A stretch of 13,093 nucleotides of DNA, taken from CAZTZY01 sp964617765. Lineage in GTDB: Bacteria > Pseudomonadota > Gammaproteobacteria > Pseudomonadales > DT-91. The stretch is from assembly GCA_964617765.1 (NCBI GenBank), contig CAZTZY010000083.1:1-13093 (forward strand), in the 5' to 3' direction. Of the stretch, positions 6,708 to 12,989 are shown in pieces; position 1 is the first letter of the stretch, and every line of letters starts with the position of its first letter. The translations under genes and the position numbers were made by a program. The notes beneath the pieces were generated by a model, which had not been told where the DNA came from, ran no database searches, and saw only the letters and a program-made list of their open reading frames with translations.

Positions 6708-8021
6708 ATGAATAGTCTTGTGCAACCTAATTTACCAGAGCAAAACCCACACAATTCCGCTGCAGTACCTTCCAAAAGGCCCAGACCACAGCGTTTGCAC
6801 ACCTGGTTTAACTTGATGCCTGTCGCCGAATTTGAGAAAAAAAGGCCGGAAAAGATTTTGTTTCTGGATACATTTGTTACCGTAACACCGAAGCCCGATA
6901 AAAGTGGCTATACCGTGCTGTTTGAAAACAAAGAACCCATGGTGTGTGTGGTACACATTGGCGTTATTTTTGTCTGGTACGGTGAAAATCTGCAGGTACC
7001 CGACAGACCATTCCCAAAGCTATATGACAAGTTGTTTCCTACGCAGTATGTCACCAGTAAACCCGTACTGTTTGAAAATACCCACGTGATGGATTTTGTG
7101 GAGAATGGCTCCGATAATATGCATTTTCGGGGTGTGCATTTATGGGATTACTCCAAAATCTATAACCATGTCGTAACACCTGACAAGATAACGTTAGAGC
7201 AGGATACCCGTTTCCATTATGGTTCCTGTTCGTTTAATCCGTTTATACGATTTATGTCGCGATTTTTTGCACTGGAATTGCATCATGATTACGCCTATCA
7301 CGGCCCTTGCCTGGCGGTTGTGAATGCCGATGGTATGGGCTCTCCGGAATTTCATGCACTCGTCAGTTTAACGCCGGAAGGGGAAGATCGTACCCGTGTT
7401 TATGTCACCATGGCATTATCACCGGATACTATTTCTCCGTGGCTGGAAAAGCCCTTTAAATTGCTGTCGCCCAATCGAAGCCTGGTTGATTTATTAGCCC
7501 TGTTAATGGCAAATTACATTCAGAATGAATTTGATGTTGATCGTGTTATCTGGAACAAAAGAAAAATATTAGCAACGAATAAATTTTTACCCAATGAAAA
7601 ACATATGCAAAACGTTATTGATTGGGGGAAAACCTTCTACCCCAAAAACTTTGTGCCGCCCGTTGAAAAAATCAAGCTGGTAGAGGAAAAATCCTGGCAT
7701 CTACTCGATGCAGTAAAGAGCATTCCACAGGGCAAGATAAAATCGTATACCGTAGCCGGCGAGCAACTGGTTGCCTATAAAGATTCAAAAGGTGAAGTGC
7801 ATGTTCTGGATGCCTATTGCCCGCATCAGGGTGCCCATTTGGGTTTTGGCGGAAGAATAGAAAATGACTGTGTGCGTTGTCCGTTCCATGGCTTTTATTT
7901 TGATGGTAAAGGTGAATGTCGCGGGGCAAATATTGACAATACCACCAAACCTATTGAAGAACTTAAACTGGTTGATATTGCATGGCAGTTAGAGGGCGAT
8001 AGTATCAAAGTGTTTGTTTAA
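6708..8021 (+). CDS. Rieske non-haem iron oxygenase with permuted domain order (catalytic domain first, Rieske domain last)
   Basis: This 437-residue protein carries both parts of a Rieske oxygenase, which uses O2 and electrons from a reductase to hydroxylate or desaturate a substrate. The mononuclear-iron motif ENGSDNMHFRGVH is at about 132-144 (His139, His144), with the likely third ligand Asp278 in DVDRVIW. The region to about 315 resembles the KshA/DAF-36-type catalytic domain, including the closing WGKTFYP. The intact Rieske motif comes after it: CPHQGAHLGFGG (Cys371, His373) and CPFHGF (Cys391, His394). In ordinary family members the Rieske domain is N-terminal. Residues about 30-92 (ending IFVWYG) resemble the tail of a Rieske domain but have no Cys-x-His ligands. 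I start at the ATG at 6708 because GGAGAGG lies 7 bases upstream; a TTG at 6636 in the same frame is unsupported. No reductase or ferredoxin is nearby. Confidence 0.88.
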   Translation: MNSLVQPNLPEQNPHNSAAVPSKRPRPQRLHTWFNLMPVAEFEKKRPEKILFLDTFVTVTPKPDKSGYTVLFENKEPMVCVVHIGVIFVWYGENLQVPDRPFPKLYDKLFPTQYVTSKPVLFENTHVMDFVENGSDNMHFRGVHLWDYSKIYNHVVTPDKITLEQDTRFHYGSCSFNPFIRFMSRFFALELHHDYAYHGPCLAVVNADGMGSPEFHALVSLTPEGEDRTRVYVTMALSPDTISPWLEKPFKLLSPNRSLVDLLALLMANYIQNEFDVDRVIWNKRKILATNKFLPNEKHMQNVIDWGKTFYPKNFVPPVEKIKLVEEKSWHLLDAVKSIPQGKIKSYTVAGEQLVAYKDSKGEVHVLDAYCPHQGAHLGFGGRIENDCVRCPFHGFYFDGKGECRGANIDNTTKPIEELKLVDIAWQLEGDSIKVFV

Positions 8022-8031
8022 AGGTGCTTCT

Positions 8032-8071
8032 AAAAGCAGGCCATTTATCAGTGAATGCGCCTGCTTTTTTT
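8032..8071 (+). terminator. Rho-independent terminator after the Rieske oxygenase gene
   Basis: AAAAGCAGGC (8032-8041) and GCCTGCTTTT (8059-8068) form a perfect 10-base stem, with T residues continuing to 8071. It begins 11 bases after the oxygenase stop codon. The loop of 17 bases is rather long. Because the left arm begins with AAAA, it may also slow transcription coming from the convergent minus-strand gene ending at 8083. Confidence 0.85.
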
Positions 8072-8082
8072 ATTGTAAATAC

Positions 8083-9138
8083 TCAAGCCTGTTTCAGTTC
8101 ATCTAACTGTTTTCTGTAATAAGGCAAGCTGAGCTGAATTGCTTCATCTACCGTGTACAGTGGTGAATAACCTAAATCGCGTTCTGCATCTTTAATATTG
8201 GCAAAATGGGTAATGCCCGATTTTTCCACTTCCAGTGGTGTTATGGCGGGTTCAGGAAAGTGACAGGTAAAGTGCAACCATTCCCAAGCTACAGCAATTG
8301 CACGTAACACAGGCACAGATATTGCGCGTTCAGGATATTTATAGCCCAGGCCTTCAATGAAGCACCTTATAAACTCCCAGTTATTCCTGGGTTGGTCATC
8401 GGTAATAAAGTAGGCTTTGCCACAAGCGGCATTGCCAGCTACCAGAGCTTTAGCGGCCAACACATGACCGTGCACTAGGTTATCTATAAATGAATTATCC
8501 TGTATCGAGTTGGCATTGCCGATAGAAAACAGGATGCGGCCCGCAAACAGTTCTGTCACCAGGCCATCTAACATATAGTTTTTGCCGGGGCCATAAATGC
8601 CACCTGGGCGTATAGCGCACGTCAGCAAGACATGTTTGCCATTTGCAGCCAGAGCCAGTTTTTCGGCCGCCATTTTGGTTTCGGTATAAACATCAATTAC
8701 CCGGTTGGTATAAGGTGTTTTTGAATCCATATCAGGGCAAGGTTTGCCATTAAATACGACATTGTTAGAGCTGGTATAGACCAGACGACTCACCTTGTGC
8801 AAATGGCAGGCCTTGATGATATTTTCAGTGCCTTTGACATTAATGTTAAAGGCGCGTTGGCGGTATTGCTGTGAAACTGCAGAGCCTCCCATCAAACAAA
8901 TAATGGCAGCGGTATGGAAAACCGTATCAACACCTTCGCAGGCATCACAGACACTCTGTTCATCAGAGATATCGCCCTTGATGAAAGTGAGATTTTCATG
9001 CGTTTGATCAGAAGGCATGATGTCGAAATTGATCACTTTACAGCCCATTTTCAGTAAGGCGGCAACAATATTCTGTCCAAGAAATCCAGAACCTCCGGTT
9101 ACCAGACAACGATCCATTGTAGCTATAACATCAGGCAT
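8083..9138 (-). CDS. NAD-dependent epimerase / 3-beta-hydroxysteroid dehydrogenase-like extended SDR
   Basis: This 351-residue extended SDR has the Rossmann motif TGGSGFLG (14-21), Asp39 at the end of strand 2 (NAD preference), Ser at 123-124 and the catalytic YTETK (Tyr151, Lys155). IRPGGIYGPGK follows as in the 3-beta-HSD and NSDHL/epimerase group. Family members oxidise 3-beta-hydroxysteroids, sometimes with isomerisation or decarboxylation, or act on nucleotide sugars; the sequence alone does not settle which. Proximity to the Rieske oxygenase (convergent across a terminator) favours a steroid- or lipid-related job, by inference. The ATG at 9138 has GGAG 8 bases upstream; a second in-frame Met at residue 8 does not. 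It lies 37 bases downstream of the interrupted chemoreceptor gene on the same strand and could share its transcript. Confidence 0.85.
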   Translation of the reverse strand: MPDVIATMDRCLVTGGSGFLGQNIVAALLKMGCKVINFDIMPSDQTHENLTFIKGDISDEQSVCDACEGVDTVFHTAAIICLMGGSAVSQQYRQRAFNINVKGTENIIKACHLHKVSRLVYTSSNNVVFNGKPCPDMDSKTPYTNRVIDVYTETKMAAEKLALAANGKHVLLTCAIRPGGIYGPGKNYMLDGLVTELFAGRILFSIGNANSIQDNSFIDNLVHGHVLAAKALVAGNAACGKAYFITDDQPRNNWEFIRCFIEGLGYKYPERAISVPVLRAIAVAWEWLHFTCHFPEPAITPLEVEKSGITHFANIKDAERDLGYSPLYTVDEAIQLSLPYYRKQLDELKQA

Positions 9139-9175
9139 TCACTTTGCTCCGGTAACGTCGGATAAAAACAGTTCG

Positions 9176-10522
9176 TCAGGGTTTAACATCTTCAACGAGG
9201 GTTTGTAACATGGCAACAACGGCTAATAACGATTCTGCATTTTTCCTGAGTTCATTAGCTGTTGAAGATGACTGGCTGGCCAGTTGCGTATTTTTATCCA
9301 CGGCATTATCAATATCATCAATGCCCAGAGTGATTTGCCGGATAGCTTCGCTTTGTTCCGTGCTGGCATCAGCAACATTCTGAATCGCCGAAACAAGAGG
9401 AATAATGGCTTCTGCAATTTCCTTGAATCGTTCATGCATGTCAGCGGCCAAATGCACACTGCCTTGTACTTTTTGAAAATTAGTATCGAGTAATTTATTG
9501 ATACTTTGGGCTGCATTGGCAGAACGTTCGGCCAGGCGTTTCACTTAAAAAGCTACTACTTTAAAGCCACCGTTAGAACCTTCAATCCGGGAAGCCTCAA
9601 TCATGGCGTTTAACGATAGAATATTGGTTTGATACGCAATGTCATTAATCACATTATTAATGGTTTGAATTTCCTGGCTTGAATGTTTAATGTCATTGAT
9701 TGAATTAACCAATACATCCACATTGTTTTTATTGTGACTGATACGCCGGTCTACCTCTTTTATGGTGTTCATTGCTGTTGACGCTAATTGCTGGTTTTGA
9801 TCAGCTGTAGCGCCTAATTCTTCTGTGGTAACCGCTAATTGCTCAGTGGCTGATTTTTGTTGTAACGCAAAATCCAGTAATTGTTGGCTGGTGCCTGCCA
9901 ATATGTCAGCAGATTGATTAACAGTAGCTGATTGGGTATTGAGTTGGTCCATCACATCGTAATACGTACTATCCAGTCGACGACGTATTAACTGTTTATA
10001 CAGCAGTATCAAAATCGTTAAATAAAAAAATGAAAAAATCAAAGAGACTTCTTGCGCTGATTCCACATAAGGGATTTGAAAGGTAATGAGTTTTTCTAGA
10101 TAACTGTCGAAAATACAAAGCAGAACAAGATCTATAAACATGATAATCAAATAATTTTTGGGTTTGTCGGAAGTGAAAACCACCATGACGACCACCACAA
10201 ACAGCAAGGGGCCGGTTGCGCCGCGCACGCCATAATCCACTAGCCAGAAAATATTCAAATTGATGATTTGCCAAATACCAAAAAGGAAAACGCCTTTTTG
10301 CAATTGGTTGTTATATCGACATAGCCAATAGATATAGCTATAAAAAATATTGGTAAAAAACAAAAGGATAGCTAGCGGAATAATACCGGCTATCAACATA
10401 TAGAAGAAGCCAGGCAAGGAAGAAGATAAACAAATAACAATCGCCGCATTAAAAATACGGTGTTCCAGCGCAAAATCATTGGCTGAACCCGTAATGGCAT
10501 CCAGAGTTTTTTGAAATTTCAT
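9176..10522 (-). pseudogene. Methyl-accepting chemotaxis protein interrupted by an in-frame TAA stop
   Basis: The frame runs without shift from 10522 to 9176 but contains TAA at 9547-9545. The first part (9545-10522, 325 residues) has about six hydrophobic helices within residues 26-177 instead of a classic ligand-binding domain, then a coiled-coil signalling region reaching the hairpin tip IEASRIEGSNGGFKVVA (308-324). The second part (9176-9544, beginning GTG) resumes with VKRLAERSANAAQS and gives the return helix of the signalling domain. In intact receptors VVA is followed by Asp-Glu-Val; here those codons read Phe-stop-Val, so nothing is missing except two altered codons. The tip also departs from the usual EAARAGExGRGF consensus. 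I choose the ATG at 10522 (AGGA 7-8 bases upstream) over an earlier one at 10552. Either a decaying gene, a truncated receptor, or a sequencing error. Confidence 0.75.
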
Positions 10523-10670
10523 GAACTGATCCTGTGATAGGCGTCCATGCATAAATTATTATTCAGTAATAATAGGCTAATTTTTCGAATATGGTAGTCA
10601 ATATCAGTTTCAGAACAGCTCTTTTTAATCAATTTTAAAGAGATGTATAAAAGCCTTTGTTTTGAGTTCA

Positions 10671-10720
10671 GCCTAAATGAGGGTTTCCTGCATTACAGTG
10701 AAACAAGAAACGCTTTAGGC
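10671..10720. other. 50-base two-part stem-loop in the intergenic region
   Basis: GCCTAAA (10671-10677) pairs perfectly with TTTAGGC (10714-10720). Inside it, GTTTC (10683-10687) can pair with GAAAC at 10707-10711, or alternatively with GAAAC at 10700-10704. The two alternative inner pairings are notable. No T run follows, so it is not an obvious terminator. It could be an extragenic repeat, an operator region or a leader structure. Confidence 0.35.
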
Positions 10721-10742
10721 TACTTTGCGGTATTATCTGTCT

Positions 10743-10787
10743 GTATCAAATAACAGTATCAAACAACAGTATCGACCAGTATCAATC
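10743..10787 (+). repeat. Four direct repeats of GTATC upstream of the thioesterase gene
   Basis: GTATCAAATAACA, GTATCAAACAACA, GTATCGACCA and GTATCAATC begin at 10743, 10756, 10769 and 10779. The first three are 13 bases apart and the last 10. The first two are almost identical over 13 bases. They end 56 bases before the thioesterase ATG. Possible roles are tandem binding sites for a regulator or a simple slippage-derived repeat. Confidence 0.5.
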
Positions 10788-10842
10788 AAGCCACCTGCGG
10801 GTGAGAGATATATCAACACCACAACAACAGCGGAGACACCTT

Positions 10843-11535
10843 ATGGGGCTGCAAATTGAACACGGGCCAGAAACTGGCCACAGCATCCACAACCCCTTTT
10901 ACTCAGCGGCAACACAACCGCCCATCGATGCCGAATGGCAGCTGCGGCGCGAACTCGCCGATTCACTGCGCGACATGATAGAAAGCCTGGTCAGCGGCAA
11001 CCACGATATCGCCACGCTGCAAACCATTAACAGTGCCGTGCGCGAACATACCCATCGCCTGCAACAATCGCCGCATTACGATGGCCGCTTTGGCTACCAC
11101 CGCGCCGAACCGCAACGTTACCCGACCATTGCCGGCCTGTATTACGAACTCAGCCCATTGATCGGCCAATCTAACCCGCTGGCTGTGCCGCTGAAAATCT
11201 GGGTAGAAGGGACCACCATCCACGGCGAAGTAAAACCCGGCTGGCAATACGAAGGCCCGCCCGGTTCGCTGCATGGCGGTTTTATCGCCGCGATCTTTGA
11301 TGAATTTCTCGGTCTTGGCCAACGCATTACCGGCAACAGCGGTTTTACCGGCACACTCAGCGTGCGCTACATCAGCCTTACGCCGCTGCACACCCAGCTC
11401 AGGCTGGTAGGCAAAGTGAAATCGGTAGAAGGCCGCAAGAAAACCCTGCTCGCCGAAATGTGGGCGGGAGAGGTGTTAACCGCCAGCTGTGAAGGATTGT
11501 TTATTGATGTGCCGGTGCCTAAGCTGGGGGCGTGA
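10843..11535 (+). CDS. PaaI-type (hotdog-fold) acyl-CoA thioesterase
   Basis: This 230-residue protein has an N-terminal, mostly helical extension of about 100 residues without a recognisable motif, then a hotdog domain (about 113-225). The hotdog signature is GPPGSLHGGFIAAIFDEFLG, with HGG at 144-146 and the acidic catalytic pair Asp153-Glu154, as in PaaI/YdiI-like thioesterases that hydrolyse acyl- or aryl-CoA esters. Its role may be to release CoA from dead-end or end-product thioesters of the neighbouring pathway (inference). I choose the ATG at 10843 because GGAG lies 8 bases upstream; an in-frame GTG at 10801 has no such site. Codon use is clearly more G+C-rich than that of the chemoreceptor and Rieske genes. 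It is convergent with the nucleotidyltransferase-fold gene 30 bases away, with no clear terminator between. Confidence 0.85.
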   Translation: MGLQIEHGPETGHSIHNPFYSAATQPPIDAEWQLRRELADSLRDMIESLVSGNHDIATLQTINSAVREHTHRLQQSPHYDGRFGYHRAEPQRYPTIAGLYYELSPLIGQSNPLAVPLKIWVEGTTIHGEVKPGWQYEGPPGSLHGGFIAAIFDEFLGLGQRITGNSGFTGTLSVRYISLTPLHTQLRLVGKVKSVEGRKKTLLAEMWAGEVLTASCEGLFIDVPVPKLGA

Positions 11536-11565
11536 AGGTTCCCGATCCTTCAGCTAGCCGTCCCT

Positions 11566-12594
11566 TCAGCTACGTATGGATTCTTCCAGTAATTGCCGGG
11601 AATGTGCGTCCAGTTGCATGATGCCATCCGCAAGGTTTTTCATGAATTTATCCCCGGCTTTTTCAGCGGCTTCGTATGCCAGAATAATATCGCCAGGCCT
11701 GTCTTGGCAAAGCACAGTCAGCAGGGTTGAAGCCTGGCTAATATCCTTCCGGCTTTTGATGGCAAAGGCACTGGGTCGGCGTTGGCTGGTTACCAGCTTG
11801 TGCAGCGCAAAGCGCGCCGGGTTGGGTACATGCACAACAATGCCATGTTTATAAAGCAATACAGCCAACTGGGTATCTTCAAGCAAAAATTCGATATAAC
11901 GCATAGGCTCTGCATAGGCACCAAGGCTGGTGATGGGAACCGGTTCGCTGTGATTGCCGTTCATGGGTGTCAGCAGGTCTACTGATAAGGCTTTGCCGCG
12001 AATCTTGAAGCTGGTGGAAGGTGACTTGCGATTCAGCGCGGGCACTTCCAGAAATCCCATGCCCGATGATATGAGGGTTTCTTTCAGGTTAACACTGTGG
12101 ATATGTGCGGGCAGGGCAATGGGCAGGTCAATTTCACGTGCCAGATCAATATCCTGCGTACGTGAATGGTCTTGCCATTGAACCCCCAGCATGTTCGCAT
12201 ACGCCTGATAGGCATGGGTTCCTACCAGAACGCCACCAGCGAGAAAAACTCCCGATTTTTCCAGCAGGGCTAATACTTTACCTTCTTCTGCACCCAATGG
12301 GCTTGCACCACCGGCTATTAACATGGCTACCAGTTTGCTGCGCAACAACCGGTCATCTTCATGGTTGGCCCACAAGGCCTTTTCATTGGTCATTATTGCC
12401 TGGATGGCCTCATTGTCTTCTCCCAGATAATGTTCAGTGCGGCGCGAACCAAGACTGATATACAAATACCAGTAATCGCGACCACGAATGGTCTTTTTCT
12501 TGAACGACAGGTTGGCGCCATCGGGCAGCGGCGATACACACAGTTGCAGTAACTCACTGTATTGCAAGGCAATATTGGAAGGTAGATAGTTCAT
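11566..12594 (-). CDS. GSU2403-family nucleotidyltransferase-fold protein
   Basis: This 342-residue protein resembles the GSU2403 family (nucleotidyltransferase fold, Pfam NTP_transf_8 type). The key stretch is LAGGVLVGTHAYQAYANMLG (118-137), followed by SRTQDIDLA with Asp148 and Asp150 as the DxD metal-binding pair. The N-terminal ~80 residues contain a YWYLYISLGSRR-type segment common in this family. The substrate and biological role are not known. Distantly related folds occur in AbiEii-type toxins, so a toxin or defence role is conceivable but not shown. The upstream region carries four copies of a TTGCGGTATA-like half-site, the nearest only six bases before the start codon, suggesting tight repression. 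There is no good Shine-Dalgarno site, so translation may be leaderless or nearly so. No partner gene for a cognate antitoxin is adjacent on this strand within the window. Confidence 0.75.
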   Translation of the reverse strand: MNYLPSNIALQYSELLQLCVSPLPDGANLSFKKKTIRGRDYWYLYISLGSRRTEHYLGEDNEAIQAIMTNEKALWANHEDDRLLRSKLVAMLIAGGASPLGAEEGKVLALLEKSGVFLAGGVLVGTHAYQAYANMLGVQWQDHSRTQDIDLAREIDLPIALPAHIHSVNLKETLISSGMGFLEVPALNRKSPSTSFKIRGKALSVDLLTPMNGNHSEPVPITSLGAYAEPMRYIEFLLEDTQLAVLLYKHGIVVHVPNPARFALHKLVTSQRRPSAFAIKSRKDISQASTLLTVLCQDRPGDIILAYEAAEKAGDKFMKNLADGIMQLDAHSRQLLEESIRS

Positions 12595-12600
12595 GGTTTG

Positions 12601-12694
12601 TTATACCGCAAAATTTTATATATACGGTATAAATATAGGCGCTATCGCAAGAAAAATAAACCCGTATACCGCAAATAAATTTAATTGCGGTATA
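12601..12694. promoter_or_regulatory. Operator-like array of four TTGCGGTATA half-sites in two inverted pairs
   Basis: Pair 1 is TTATACCG (12601-12608) and CGGTATAA (12625-12632), arms 8 bases and spacer 16. Pair 2 is TATACCGCAA (12665-12674) and TTGCGGTATA (12685-12694), perfect arms of 10 bases and spacer 10. Three of the four half-sites match TTGCGGTATA exactly; the fourth is TATACGGTATA. Pair 1 sits six bases upstream of the nucleotidyltransferase-fold gene. Arrays like this suggest a dimeric regulator, often of the XRE type, but none is encoded nearby. Confidence 0.6.
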
Positions 12695-12775
12695 ACAAAA
12701 CACCGACATTCATGGGCTGTAAATGTGGCCTCCCACTCGCCCTTGATCTGCGGGTTTGCAAAATCCTGGGTTCGG

Positions 12776-12836
12776 GGTGGGTGGCCAGTTTGATTCGTGA
12801 TCCTCCAGGAGAAAAGACAATTTGAGGTCACCCACC
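12776..12836. repeat. 61-base segment bounded by 11-base imperfect inverted repeats
   Basis: GGTGGGTGGCC (12776-12786) and GGTCACCCACC (12826-12836) are inverted repeats with one mismatch (10 of 11). The interior includes CTCCAGGAG, itself a small palindrome. This could be a small mobile-element remnant, a REP-like sequence or a chance structure; I do not recognise the family. Confidence 0.35.
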
Positions 12837-12849
12837 ACATAAAATGCTG

Positions 12850-12858
12850 TGCTATAGT
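12850..12858 (+). promoter_or_regulatory. Extended -10 promoter element for the methyltransferase gene
   Basis: TGC directly followed by TATAGT (12853-12858) fits an extended -10 element. No good -35 hexamer lies 16-18 bases upstream. It is about 130 bases before the methyltransferase ATG, leaving a leader that includes the AAATAG direct repeats. Low certainty. Confidence 0.3.
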
Positions 12859-12930
12859 TCAAATCAAAAAAAAATTCTGTTTGTATGGTTAGGATAGAGT
12901 AGGTGTTCTGAATACTGATAATCTTCCAAA

Positions 12931-12967
12931 AAATAGCGTCAAAAAATAGTGCCCCAAATAGCGTCAA
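12931..12967 (+). repeat. Three direct repeats of AAATAG just upstream of the methyltransferase gene
   Basis: AAATAGCGTCAA occurs at 12931-12942 and 12956-12967, with a partial copy AAATAGTG at 12944-12951. Start-to-start spacing is 13 and 12 bases, close to one helical turn plus two. They lie within 60 bases of the ATG, in the probable leader, and could be regulator sites or RNA-level control. Confidence 0.4.
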
Positions 12968-12989
12968 CAATAAAAACCAAGGAAGCAAC

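Larger units (their letters stand above)
10523..10842. other. Divergent intergenic region between chemoreceptor and thioesterase genes
   Basis: This 320-base A+T-rich gap holds no convincing gene. It contains several inverted repeats: ATTATTA/TAATAAT (10555-10561 with 10567-10573), CTCTTT/AAAGAG (10619-10624 with 10637-10642) and a larger stem described separately at 10671-10720, followed by GTATC direct repeats. A TTGACT hexamer on the minus strand (plus-strand 10595-10600 region) might be part of a chemoreceptor promoter, but no well-spaced -10 accompanies it. Confidence 0.4.
12595..12989. other. Divergent intergenic region ahead of nucleotidyltransferase and methyltransferase genes
   Basis: This 395-base gap holds no supported gene. 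Moving right it contains the half-site array at 12601-12694, an imperfect 11-base inverted repeat (12776-12786 with 12826-12836), an extended -10 element (12850-12858), an A9 run near 12866, and AAATAG direct repeats (12931-12967) before the last ATG. ORFs running across it on the minus strand have no recognisable protein features. Confidence 0.5.

Noticed and set aside
10801..10842. GTG start extending the thioesterase by 14 residues
   Set aside because: No ribosome site precedes it; GGAG is well placed for the ATG at 10843. It remains possible.
11547..11572. Two copies of CCTTCAGCTA between convergent genes
   Set aside because: Short, only two copies, and one overlaps the end of a coding sequence; no sign of function.
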